In this document: piece after piece, positions 14,977-22,681 of the stretch | Position numbering within the stretch: position 1 is the first letter of the stretch | Layout: the number at the start of each line of letters is the position of its first letter | Assembly: GCA_002416125.1 (NCBI GenBank) | Contig: DIBU01000010.1 | Span: forward strand, 189,831-244,097 | From: Halieaceae bacterium UBA5044 | GTDB taxonomy: Bacteria > Pseudomonadota > Gammaproteobacteria > Pseudomonadales > Halieaceae | Direction of reading: 5' to 3' | DNA: 54,267 nt | Made by a program: the position numbers and the translations under genes | Notes under the pieces: model-generated | The model's database searches: none | The model's input: only the letters and a program-made list of their open reading frames with translations | What the model was told of the DNA's origin: nothing

Positions 14977-17397
14977 ATGAGCAAGCCCCAGCAATTTGCC
15001 GAGGATGAGCGCGACGCGAACGCGTCGGGCAACCAGGCCCCGGCGGTGGCAAACGATATTCTCCCGGATACACTGTACGTGATTCCGGTACCGCAGCGAC
15101 CCTTCTTTCCCGGGCAGATACAGCCGGTCGCGATCAATCCGCAGGAATGGGCCCCGACACTGGAGGCGATTGCCGCCGAGGGCCACGGGTTGGTGGGCCT
15201 CAGTTATGTTGACCAGCAGGGCCCGGACAGCGTGGGGCCCCGCCAGTTCCCCGAGATCGGCTGCGTCGCACGCCTGCACAGGCCGCCGGGCACCACCGGC
15301 CCCGGTCAGTTCCTGGTGCAGGGCGTGAAGCGCTTTCGCATCCTGCGCTGGCTCACCGACAAGGCGCCCTACCGGGTTCAGGTTGAATACCCGCGCAGCA
15401 CGGGAGACCGCGACAGCGACGAAGTGAAGGCCTACGCGATGGCTCTGATCCAGCAGATCAAGGAGCTGTTGCCGCTCAACCCGCTGTACAGCGAAGAGCT
15501 TAAGCACTACATGGCAAACTTCAGTCCCAACCAGCCCAGCCTGCTGGCGGACTTCTCGGCTGCGCTCACGACGGCCAAGGGTGACCAGTTGCAGGAAATC
15601 CTCGACACGCTGCCCTTGCTGGCCCGCATGGAGAAGGTTCTGCTGCTGCTGCGCAAAGAGCGCGAAGTGGCCGAGATGCAGACCCGCATCACCAGCCAGG
15701 TCAATGAAAAAGTCTCCGAGCAGCAGCGGCAGTTCTTCCTGCGCGAGCAGCTGAAAGTCATCCAGAAGGAGCTTGGGTTGTCCAAGGACGACCGCAGCAC
15801 CGACCTTGAGCTGTTCGAGGAGCGCATGGCGGCCCTCAAGCCACCAGAGCCCGTGCGTGCGCGCATCGCCGAGGAAATACACAAGCTATCGGTGCTGGAG
15901 ACGGGGTCACCTGAATACGGCGTGACGCGCAATTACCTCGACTGGGCTACACAACTGCCCTGGGGTATCACCTCGGCGGACAAGCTGGAGCTTGCCCATG
16001 CTCGGGAGACACTGGACGCGCATCACGACGGGCTGGACGACGTGAAGCGGCGCATACTCGAGTTTCTCGCCGTCGGGGCATTCAAGGGCGAGATCAGCGG
16101 GTCCATTCTACTGCTGGTAGGGCCGCCCGGGGTGGGCAAAACCAGCATCGGGCGCTCCGTGGCAGACGCACTGGGGCGCGAATTCTACCGTTTCAGCCTG
16201 GGTGGCATGCGCGACGAAGCGGAAATCAAGGGCCACCGCCGCACCTATATCGGCGCCATGCCCGGCAAGTTTGTGCAGGCGCTGAAGGATGTGAAGGTGG
16301 CCAACCCGGTGATCATGCTCGACGAAATCGACAAGATCGGATCGTCGTTCCGGGGCGACCCCGCTTCGGCACTGCTCGAGGTGCTGGACCCGGAGCAGAA
16401 CGCGGAGTTTCTGGACCATTACCTGGATATGCGGGTAGACCTGTCCAAGGTCCTGTTCATCTGCACCGCCAACCAGCTGGACAGCATTCCCGGGCCGCTG
16501 CTGGACCGGATGGAGGTGCTGCGGCTCGCGGGGTACATCGCCGAGGAGAAGCTGGCCATCGCGCGCAACCACCTGTGGCCGCGGCTGTTGCAGCGTCACG
16601 GTGTCAGCGCTGACCAGCTCAAGATCAACGACGCCGCGCTCAAGACCGTAATCGAGAGTTATTGCCGGGAGGCCGGTGTGCGCAACCTGGAAAAGCAGCT
16701 GGCGCGTATCATCCGCAAGTCCATCGTCAATCTGCTGGAGGGCGGTGAACAGCGCCTGCGCATCGGCAAGAAGGATATCGAAACACTGCTTGGCCAACCG
16801 GTGTTCCACAGCGAGAAGCTGCTGCGCGGCCCCGGTGTGGCTACCGGGCTGGCCTGGACCGCGATGGGCGGTGCAACCCTGGCGATTGAATCCTCCAAGG
16901 TGCACACCCTGAACAGGGGGTTCAAGCTCACCGGACGCCTGGGGGAGACCATGCGGGAATCCGCGGAGATTGCCTACAGCTATGTGGTGTCGCACCTGCG
17001 TGATTTCGACTGTGACTACGATTTCTTCGACACCAGCCTTGTGCATCTACACGTGCCGGAGGGTGCCACACCCAAGGATGGCCCCAGTGCGGGTATCACC
17101 ATGGCGACGGCACTGATTTCCCTGGCGCGCGATGAGCGGATCAAGCGCCCGCTGGCGATGACCGGTGAGCTGACCCTGACGGGCCAGGTGCTGCCGGTGG
17201 GTGGCATCCGCGAGAAGGTGATTGCGGCGCGGCGCATGAAGATTCCGGAGTTGATTCTGCCCGCGGCCAACCGGCGTGATTTCGACGAGTTGCCGGCCTA
17301 TTTGCGGGAAGGGCTGGAGGTGCGCTTTGCGCGCAACTACCGGGAGGTCTTTGAGTATGTGTTTCATGAGCATCGGTTAGAGAAGGCGTTGCATTGA
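14977..17397 (+). CDS. Lon-family ATP-dependent serine protease (Lon/AsrA-like)
   Basis: Cytosolic quality-control protease. 806 aa: N-terminal substrate domain (about 30-235) with PVPQRPFFPGQIQP, AAA+ module with Walker A GPPGVGKTS (about 382-390) and Walker B VIMLDEIDK, and a C-terminal protease domain with catalytic Ser704 (KDGPSAGI) and Lys747 (GGIREKVIAA), spaced by 43 as in E. coli Lon (S679/K722). The RPFFPGQ opening, instead of the classical LPLRDVVVYPHM type, and the absence of clpX or hupB nearby suggest the second Lon type (AsrA of Pseudomonas) rather than the main Lon. A sigma-32 promoter precedes it. The frame from 14896 would place its start upstream of the promoter. Confidence 0.9.
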   Translation: MSKPQQFAEDERDANASGNQAPAVANDILPDTLYVIPVPQRPFFPGQIQPVAINPQEWAPTLEAIAAEGHGLVGLSYVDQQGPDSVGPRQFPEIGCVARLHRPPGTTGPGQFLVQGVKRFRILRWLTDKAPYRVQVEYPRSTGDRDSDEVKAYAMALIQQIKELLPLNPLYSEELKHYMANFSPNQPSLLADFSAALTTAKGDQLQEILDTLPLLARMEKVLLLLRKEREVAEMQTRITSQVNEKVSEQQRQFFLREQLKVIQKELGLSKDDRSTDLELFEERMAALKPPEPVRARIAEEIHKLSVLETGSPEYGVTRNYLDWATQLPWGITSADKLELAHARETLDAHHDGLDDVKRRILEFLAVGAFKGEISGSILLLVGPPGVGKTSIGRSVADALGREFYRFSLGGMRDEAEIKGHRRTYIGAMPGKFVQALKDVKVANPVIMLDEIDKIGSSFRGDPASALLEVLDPEQNAEFLDHYLDMRVDLSKVLFICTANQLDSIPGPLLDRMEVLRLAGYIAEEKLAIARNHLWPRLLQRHGVSADQLKINDAALKTVIESYCREAGVRNLEKQLARIIRKSIVNLLEGGEQRLRIGKKDIETLLGQPVFHSEKLLRGPGVATGLAWTAMGGATLAIESSKVHTLNRGFKLTGRLGETMRESAEIAYSYVVSHLRDFDCDYDFFDTSLVHLHVPEGATPKDGPSAGITMATALISLARDERIKRPLAMTGELTLTGQVLPVGGIREKVIAARRMKIPELILPAANRRDFDELPAYLREGLEVRFARNYREVFEYVFHEHRLEKALH

Positions 17398-17418
17398 GCA
17401 CAGGGCTGGGCTGTGCTC
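17396..17418 (+). terminator. Hairpin overlapping the Lon stop codon
   Basis: GAGCACAG (17396-17403) and CTGTGCTC (17411-17418) form a perfect 8-bp stem with a 7-base loop. The first arm overlaps the TGA stop. No U-run follows; an 8-bp tandem repeat begins three bases later. Probable terminator or mRNA 3'-end stabiliser. Confidence 0.45.
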
Positions 17419-17420
17419 TG

Positions 17421-17492
17421 GCTTCCGGGCTTCCGGGCTTCCGGGCTTCCGGGCTTCCGGGCTTCCGGGCTTCCGGGCTTCCGGGCTTCCGG
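17421..17492. repeat. Nine perfect tandem copies of an 8-bp unit
   Basis: GCTTCCGG is repeated nine times without error or interruption (72 bases). A unit length of 8 is not a multiple of 3, so copy-number change would shift any frame crossing it; no real gene does. Short perfect arrays like this are prone to slippage and often vary between strains. Confidence 0.97.
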
Positions 17493-17509
17493 ATTTTGGC
17501 TTTGGAGTG

Positions 17510-17631
17510 GTGCCGGTGGGGGCGGTGCGGGCGCTGGGGGGACACGCCGCAAGTACGTCCATGTAGGCTCGGCGGCGGCCATCCATGGCCGCCGACGGTC
17601 CCCCCAGCGCCCGCACCGCCCCCACCGGCAC
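17510..17631. repeat. Long perfect inverted repeat (34-bp arms) with a nested palindrome
   Basis: Arm 17510-17543 is the exact reverse complement of 17598-17631; the 54-base loop itself holds CGGCGGCCAT/ATGGCCGCCG arms separated by two bases. An alternative pairing uses CCGCAAGT (17547-17554) with ACTTGCGG just outside the right arm. The loop sequence (a TACATGGACGTACTTGCGG-type stretch on the minus strand) resembles an intergenic repeat I associate with other gammaproteobacteria, so it may be a dispersed, possibly mobile, repeat unit. No transposase is nearby. Confidence 0.9.
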
Positions 17632-17691
17632 TTGCGGCTTGGGTGGTGAAGTCTGGCATTGAAGGGGCGGGGTGGGGCAGCGCCCGGGAGC

Positions 17692-17780
17692 AAGTTCTGG
17701 CACCGCAACCAGATGAGCAGGGCGACGCGGCGCTTGAGAGTAAGTTCTGGCACCACAACCTGATGAGCAGGGCGGCGTGG
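17692..17780. repeat. Pair of imperfect direct repeats, about 39 bp
   Basis: Units beginning AAGTTCTGGCACC at 17692 and 17742 (50 bases apart) match over about 39 bases with a few substitutions (CGCAACCAGATGAGCAG versus CACAACCTGATGAGCAG). They probably arose by duplication of one intergenic segment. Confidence 0.85.
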
Positions 17781-17890
17781 CGGATGGGGGCGAGCAGGAC
17801 TGTAGGAAACAGGGATGCTTCCTTCAAGCCCCCATGGATGGGTTCACGGCGTGTCCTGGTCGCCCCCATCCGTCGCGCCGTCCGCCACCG

Positions 17891-17960
17891 CAGCCCAGCC
17901 CAGCCCAGCCCAGCCCAGCCCAGCCCCAGCCCAGCCCCAGCCCAGCCCCAGTCCAGCCCC
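17891..17960. repeat. CAGCC pentamer tract degrading into an 11-bp period
   Basis: About seven CAGCC pentamers (17891-17925) pass into CAGCCC/CAGCCCC variants with an 11-base period up to about 17960, 30 bases before the cmoB stop. The pure-strand C/G asymmetry and short period fit slippage. It is non-coding, since the open frames through it read only Pro/Ala/Gln/Ser repeats. Confidence 0.9.
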
Positions 17961-17987
17961 GTCGAGCGCCGGCAGCGCCCATCTGCC

Positions 17988-18962
17988 TCACGGCGCCCGA
18001 GCCGTCACCACAGCCCGCATGGGTGCCGGATACCCCTCGATCGTGCGCGTGGCATCCTCGGGGTCGAGGAAGTCAGCCAGCGACTGGAAACGCATCCACT
18101 CGGTCTGCCGCTGTTCTTCCACGCGTGTGATCGAAACATCCACCAGCGCCACATCGCGGAACTTCAGTTTGCGCAGCCAGGACATCAGCGTGTCCGGACT
18201 GGGCAGGAACCAGACATTGCCCATGCGTGCATAGCGTCCTTCCGGTACCAGCGTGGCGCCCAGCGGTCCGTCGATGACCAATGTTTCCAGGATCAGCTGT
18301 CCGCCGGGTCGCAGGCAGTCACGCAGCTCCTGCAAGTGATCCATGGGTGAACGCCGGTGGTAGAGGACGCCCATGGAAAACACGCTGTCGAACGCCTGCA
18401 GATTGGCGGGAACGTGTTGAATGCCCAGCGGCAACACCCAGACGCCGGGGTGCTGCAGGTATTTCTGCAGGGCCCAGTACTGCACGACGAACAGTGGAGT
18501 GGGGTCGATGCCGATGACCTCTCGCGCACCGGCGCCCGCCATGCGCCAGCAGTGGTAGCCGCTGCCACAGCCGACGTCCAGTACACGGCGGCCATTCAGG
18601 TCATCAATGTGGTTCTGCAGTCGCGCCCACTTCCAGTCCGAGCGCCACTCGGTGTCGATATCCACGCCGAAGAGGTTGAAGGGACCCTTGCGCCAAGGAT
18701 GCAGGCGCTGCAGGGTGGCGCGCAGTGCTGCCCGCTGGTTGGCATCAAGGCCGGGCTCCAGGCTGGCTCCGACCTGCGCGCGATCGAGATGTCGGGCGCT
18801 GGGGGTGAGGTCCGGCAGGTCCTCCAGGGCAGCGAGCCAGCGTGGCAGGTCACCGTAGCGTTCAGGCGCAAGACCGGCGGCAATCTGTGCCGGCAGCTGC
18901 TCCGCCCAGGGGGCCAGTTCGCCTCCCTGCCAGCGCCGGATGAGCGGGCCGTAGTCAATCAT
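17988..18962 (-). CDS. cmoB: tRNA U34 carboxymethyltransferase CmoB
   Basis: Transfers the carboxymethyl group of carboxy-SAM to 5-hydroxyuridine-34, forming cmo5U in wobble positions. 324 aa from ATG 18962 (E. coli 323). The SAM-binding motif is VLDVGCGSGYHCWRM, preceded by GPFNLFGVDIDTEW and followed by SVFSMGVLYHRRSP, all CmoB-specific. The frame runs up to 18995, but ATG 18962 overlaps the cmoA stop by four bases (ATGA) and yields the family N terminus MIDYGPLIRRW. Co-transcribed with cmoA, which makes its cofactor. Confidence 0.95.
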   Translation of the reverse strand: MIDYGPLIRRWQGGELAPWAEQLPAQIAAGLAPERYGDLPRWLAALEDLPDLTPSARHLDRAQVGASLEPGLDANQRAALRATLQRLHPWRKGPFNLFGVDIDTEWRSDWKWARLQNHIDDLNGRRVLDVGCGSGYHCWRMAGAGAREVIGIDPTPLFVVQYWALQKYLQHPGVWVLPLGIQHVPANLQAFDSVFSMGVLYHRRSPMDHLQELRDCLRPGGQLILETLVIDGPLGATLVPEGRYARMGNVWFLPSPDTLMSWLRKLKFRDVALVDVSITRVEEQRQTEWMRFQSLADFLDPEDATRTIEGYPAPMRAVVTARAP

Positions 18963-19690
18963 TTCAGCGCAATCAGGGAGGCGAAGTTGAAGCACTGGAA
19001 CCAGACGTCGCAGCTGCTGAAGCCGGCTTTGCGGCAGCGGTCGCGGTGCTGCTGCAGGGTTTCGCGGCGCAGGTAGCCGTCCAGGGCATCGCGTTTCTGG
19101 GCAATTTCCAGGTCGCTGTAGCCATTGGCGCGCTTGAAATCGTGATGCAGGTCGATGTTGAGGGCGTCCAGGCGCGGGTCTTCGAAGGTGACTTTCTCGG
19201 AGAGCACCATGATGCCGCCCGGGCGCAGCCCGGCGAAGATCTGTTCGATGACGGCGTCACGTTCTTCGCGGGCGATAAACTGCAGGGTAAAGTTCAGTAC
19301 CACCACCGAGGCATCGGCGATCTGCACATCCTGCAGGTTGCTGCACACGAGATCGACCGGTATCTCGTGGCTGTCGGTATCGATGACGCTGCGGCAGCGC
19401 TCCAGCATGGCGGTCGAGTTGTCGACGCTGATAATCCGGCAGTCGGTGTGCTGCAGGTTCTGGCGCATGGCGAGGGTGGAAGCGCCGAGTGAGCAGCCGA
19501 GATCGTACAGGCGGCTGCCCGGAGTGGCGAATCGCCCGGCCAGCAGGCCCGTCATGGCAATGATGGTGCTGTAGCCCGGCACTGAACGACGGATCATGTC
19601 GGGGAAGACCTGGGCCACGCGGTCGTCGAAGCGAAACGGTGTGGGCTCGGGCACGGGTTGCGCGTAGATGTTGTCGCGTGGTTCGGACAC
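18959..19690 (-). CDS. cmoA: Carboxy-S-adenosyl-L-methionine synthase CmoA
   Basis: Makes carboxy-SAM from SAM and prephenate for CmoB. Motifs: FDDRVAQVFPDMIRRSVPGY, LYDLGCSLGAST, VLNFTLQFI, LSEKVTFED, LHHDFKRANGYS and WFQCFNF, all diagnostic. The open frame reaches 19864, but E. coli CmoA (247 aa) aligns from near SEPRDNIYAQP. GTG 19690 gives 243 aa; ATG 19735 (258 aa) is the alternative, and neither has a strong Shine-Dalgarno. Divergent from the class IV aminotransferase. Confidence 0.93.
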   Translation of the reverse strand: MSEPRDNIYAQPVPEPTPFRFDDRVAQVFPDMIRRSVPGYSTIIAMTGLLAGRFATPGSRLYDLGCSLGASTLAMRQNLQHTDCRIISVDNSTAMLERCRSVIDTDSHEIPVDLVCSNLQDVQIADASVVVLNFTLQFIAREERDAVIEQIFAGLRPGGIMVLSEKVTFEDPRLDALNIDLHHDFKRANGYSDLEIAQKRDALDGYLRRETLQQHRDRCRKAGFSSCDVWFQCFNFASLIALK

Positions 19691-19796
19691 GGGAGTGGCT
19701 GCCTGGCGCTGCTGCAAGTGGCGGGATTTTATCATGGATGTACTTGCCGCCCGAATAGCGCACAATATCGCGCGCTGAAACGGTTGGAGCTGGAGC

Positions 19797-20735
19797 ATGA
19801 AAGGCACGCACGAATATGCGGGGGATCCGCGCAACGAGACGATTCTGATTGACATCAACGGCACGATTTATCCGCGTGCCGAAGCACGGGTGTCGGTGTT
19901 CGACTCGGGATTTATCCTCGGCGACGGGGTCTGGGAGGGGCTGCGCGTTGAAGGCAATACCGTCCTCTTCCTGGAACGTCACCTGGAGCGGCTGTTCGAG
20001 GGCATGAAGACCCTGGATTTTCAGCCGGATTTCAGCCGCGAAGAACTGGCGGCGCGGCTCTACGCGCTGCTCGCGGCCAACGGCATGAGCGACGGTGTGC
20101 ACATCCGCCTGATGGTGTCGCGGGGCGTGAAGGCAACCCCCTACCAGGACCCGCGCATGACCATCACGCCGCCCACTGTGGTGATCATCCCCGAGTACAA
20201 GCAGGCGCTGCCCGAGGTGGTGGAAAAGGGCGTCAGGCTGTACACAGTGTATGTGCGGCGCGGGTACTCGGACGTGCAGGACCCGACCCTGAACACCCAC
20301 TCCAAGCTGAACTGCATCGGGGCCTGCATACAGGCGACCAAGGCCGGTGCCGATGAAGCGCTGATGCTGGACCCGCATGGCTTCGTCGCCACCTGTAACT
20401 CCACGCACTTTTTCATCGTGCGCCGGGGCGAGATCTGGACCTCGACCGGGGACTACTGCCTGGACGGTATCACCCGCGGCAAGGTGCTGGAGATGGGACG
20501 TGAGCTCGGCCTCACGGTGCGCGAAACCAATTTCACGCTCACCGATGTCTACAATGCGGAGGAAGCCTTTGTGACGGGAACGTTTGCCGGCCTGGTGCCG
20601 GTGACGGAAGTCGATGGCCGCCAGATTGGCGAGCCCGGTGCGGGGCGCCCGATGATCCAGCGTCTGCAGGCACAGTACCGGGAAACCGTCGCCCGCTATA
20701 TCGCCGGCCCCGGCCAGCAACACCCGCGGGGCTAG
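19797..20735 (+). CDS. Class IV PLP aminotransferase (branched-chain/D-amino-acid type)
   Basis: 312 aa fold-type IV aminotransferase: VSVFDSGFILGDGVWEGLR, then HIRLMVSRGV, the PLP lysine in THSKLNCI (about residue 168), ATCNSTHFFIV and GTFAGLVPVTEVDGR. This resembles IlvE/Dat relatives, but the lysine context differs from the usual IlvE pattern, so I do not assign ilvE. The next gene, four bases downstream, is a sulfotransferase-like P-loop protein; the two domains occur fused in plant branched-chain-aminotransferase-like proteins, which suggests a joint pathway. Probably not a housekeeping IlvE. Confidence 0.82.
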   Translation: MKGTHEYAGDPRNETILIDINGTIYPRAEARVSVFDSGFILGDGVWEGLRVEGNTVLFLERHLERLFEGMKTLDFQPDFSREELAARLYALLAANGMSDGVHIRLMVSRGVKATPYQDPRMTITPPTVVIIPEYKQALPEVVEKGVRLYTVYVRRGYSDVQDPTLNTHSKLNCIGACIQATKAGADEALMLDPHGFVATCNSTHFFIVRRGEIWTSTGDYCLDGITRGKVLEMGRELGLTVRETNFTLTDVYNAEEAFVTGTFAGLVPVTEVDGRQIGEPGAGRPMIQRLQAQYRETVARYIAGPGQQHPRG

Positions 20736-20739
20736 TTCG

Positions 20740-21507
20740 ATGGAGACTCTACGACTGGCCATGTGGTCTGGCCCGCGCAATATCAGTACGGCATTGATGC
20801 GCGCATTCGAGAATCGGCCCGACTGCGCGGTGGTGGATGAGCCGTTCTATGGCTACTACCTGCAAGCCACCGGGCTGGACCATCCCGCCGGGGATGCGGT
20901 CATGGCCAGCATGAGCTGCGACTGGCGCGAAGTAGCACGGCAATTGTGTGAAGAGCTGCCTGCGACGGCGGACCCGGGCGCCTGCACGCTGTTCTATCAG
21001 AAGCACATGACCCAGCACATCCTGCCGGCCATGGACATGGCATGGACCGACCGGCTGGTGAACTGCTTCCTGATTCGCGAGCCGCGCAGAATTATTGCGT
21101 CCTACGCCCGGGTGCGGCCGGAGTTCGCGCTGGAGGAGTTGGGTTTCCCGCAGCAGTGGGACCTGTTCCAGCGGGTTGCCGACCGGCTGGGCACGGCGCC
21201 GCCGGTGATTGACTCTGCCACCACACTGGCCGACCCGGAAGGCGTGCTGCGTGCGCTTTGCGCACGCGTGGGTATTCCCTTCAGCAGCGCCATGCTGCAC
21301 TGGCCCGCGGGTCGCCGGGACAGCGACGGCGTCTGGGCGCCTCACTGGTACGCAGCGGTTGAGGCCTCAACCGGCTTTCAGGTCGTGAACGAGCTGCCCT
21401 TGTCCGAGGTTGAACTGCCTCCGGCCTGCGAGGCGATGTGCGAAAAGGCCGAGGCAATCTACGCGAAACTGATCCCGCATGCGCTGGGCCGCGAGGCCCG
21501 GGCCTAG
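20740..21507 (+). CDS. Sulfotransferase-like P-loop protein
   Basis: 255 aa soluble protein. MWSGPRNISTALMRAFENR (residues 8-26) is the 5'-phosphosulfate-binding-loop-like P-loop of the sulfotransferase fold, followed by VVDEPFYGYYL. CFLIREPRRIIASY matches the 3'-phosphate-binding region (RxPxxxxxSY). It is small for a sulfotransferase, and the acceptor cannot be predicted. Four bases after the class IV aminotransferase, so same operon. Its TAG overlaps the stop of the convergent NUP gene, leaving no room for a terminator. Confidence 0.75.
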   Translation: METLRLAMWSGPRNISTALMRAFENRPDCAVVDEPFYGYYLQATGLDHPAGDAVMASMSCDWREVARQLCEELPATADPGACTLFYQKHMTQHILPAMDMAWTDRLVNCFLIREPRRIIASYARVRPEFALEELGFPQQWDLFQRVADRLGTAPPVIDSATTLADPEGVLRALCARVGIPFSSAMLHWPAGRRDSDGVWAPHWYAAVEASTGFQVVNELPLSEVELPPACEAMCEKAEAIYAKLIPHALGREARA

Positions 21508-22565
21508 CGGGAAGGGATGGTAACGGCGTGCTGCTCCCAGTCGGCCAGTAGCGCGTCGATAACCTTCCTGCCCACCTGATAGGCGTTTTCCAGAGCCGCA
21601 TCCAGGCCGGCATAGCTGTCATGCTGCTCTTCCAGCAGATAGGCCGCGGCGGATTTCCCGGGCGGTGGCAGGGTGAAATTGGAGGCGGTGCGCAGGACCA
21701 TGACCCGGTTCTTGTCGACCTTGCCGGCTGCGTGCAGGTAGGTCAGGGACTGAAACGTGCCGGTATCCTCCATGGCCGAGCTGACAAACTCACCCTGGCC
21801 ATCGGTCCAGTACTTGACCCATTCATTGGCCCAGTCGTTGAGCTTTTCCCCGTGCCAGAAGGTCATGGCGGCCAGTTGGTCACCCTTGATCACTCGCGGT
21901 GGCTGCTGGCCCACGGGGTAATCGACATAGGGGGCGCGCGCTTCCTTGAGCGTGGGGTGGTCGGGCAGTTGCATGTCTTTGGTCAGCGCGTAGGCCCAGT
22001 TCACCAGGCCTGTGTTGAGCCGGAACACCTCGCCCAGGTTGTAGCTCTTGCGTGCTGTGTCATTTGGCCCCTGGCTGAACAGCGGAAAGTAGCCGTGGCG
22101 CCAGTTTTCGGGAATTTCCCGGGCATCGATCTCATGCGCGAGGTCGCCGTCGACCAGCCACTCTGCCCAGGCCACCGAGCCCAGTGACGCATCCGCCGGG
22201 TCGAAGCCGGAAATGCCGGCAACCAGCCAGTAGGCCCGGCTCAGGTCGAAGCGCGGGTCCAGGCCCAGGGCCATCACGCTGGCGGCGGCGTTGGCGGTGC
22301 CCATACCCGTCACAATCCCCAGCACACCTGATTCCAGGTTCATGTGAATGTCGTGGTGCATGTGCGGTGCGGCAAACCGGGTATCCAGGGGCACGCGCTC
22401 ATACCAGCGCTGGAACTCGCCGGCCTTGTCTCCGGTGTCGGCGTCGGTCTCGAACATGGTGACAACGACCACCTTGACGGGAATGGGGCCGGTGCCGGGC
22501 TCTTCAGCCGCTGCCGGTCCCGCCAGCGCGGCGATGAACAGGGTCAGCAATGCGAATTTCATCAT
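21504..22565 (-). CDS. Exported purine nucleoside permease (NUP) family protein
   Basis: 353 aa with a signal peptide (MMKFALLTLFIAALAGPAAA), PF06516-like. The family is named after a yeast nucleoside permease, yet this protein has no transmembrane helices beyond the signal. VVVVTMFETDAD, GIVTGMGTANAAASVMAL and WLVAGISGFDPADASLGS look like the ribose/phosphate-binding segments of nucleoside phosphorylases, and SSAMEDTGTF resembles their purine-binding MExxA segment. I infer a periplasmic nucleoside-binding or cleaving protein. The frame extends to 22712, but the tandem ATGATG at 22565 starts the signal peptide. Downstream of the TonB-dependent receptor and presumably co-transcribed. Confidence 0.82.
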   Translation of the reverse strand: MMKFALLTLFIAALAGPAAAEEPGTGPIPVKVVVVTMFETDADTGDKAGEFQRWYERVPLDTRFAAPHMHHDIHMNLESGVLGIVTGMGTANAAASVMALGLDPRFDLSRAYWLVAGISGFDPADASLGSVAWAEWLVDGDLAHEIDAREIPENWRHGYFPLFSQGPNDTARKSYNLGEVFRLNTGLVNWAYALTKDMQLPDHPTLKEARAPYVDYPVGQQPPRVIKGDQLAAMTFWHGEKLNDWANEWVKYWTDGQGEFVSSAMEDTGTFQSLTYLHAAGKVDKNRVMVLRTASNFTLPPPGKSAAAYLLEEQHDSYAGLDAALENAYQVGRKVIDALLADWEQHAVTIPSR

Positions 22566-22681
22566 GGTGAATGGATGTCCTCGTTGGAGAGAAAAAGGGC
22601 GGCGCCGACCGGGCAGGTCGGGCGCCAGCCTGCCAGGGAAGCGGGCCGGGGGGGAGCCGCCGGCCGCTTGCCCTGACGCGT

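Larger units (their letters stand above)
17398..17987. other. 590-base gene-free block of mixed repeats
   Basis: Between the Lon stop and the cmoB end there is no credible gene. Several open frames of 60-318 codons cross the block, but they encode only translated repeats (KPGSPEA-type or PAQPSPAQ-type) and lack ribosome binding sites. It contains, in order, a terminator-like hairpin, nine 8-bp tandem units, a 34-bp inverted repeat, a pair of 39-bp direct repeats and a CAGCC tract, each listed separately. Such a stack of unrelated repeats suggests a site that tolerates, or attracts, repeat expansion and insertion. Confidence 0.8.

Noticed and set aside
17421..17960. Possible CRISPR array
   Set aside because: Repeat units are 5, 8 and 39 bp, without regularly spaced unique spacers, and no cas genes lie nearby.
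17394..18350. 318-codon plus-strand frame through the repeat block
   Set aside because: Translation consists of the tandem repeats (GLPGFRASGLPGF, PAQPSPAQ) followed by antisense of cmoB.
19257..20780. 507-codon minus-strand frame across cmoA and the class IV aminotransferase
   Set aside because: Crosses two well-supported genes on different strands and shows no domain.
21504..21507. Overlapping stops of convergent genes (also 27069-27072) as a frameshift or fusion sign
   Set aside because: Both genes at each junction are complete with family-typical C termini; this is simple compact packing.
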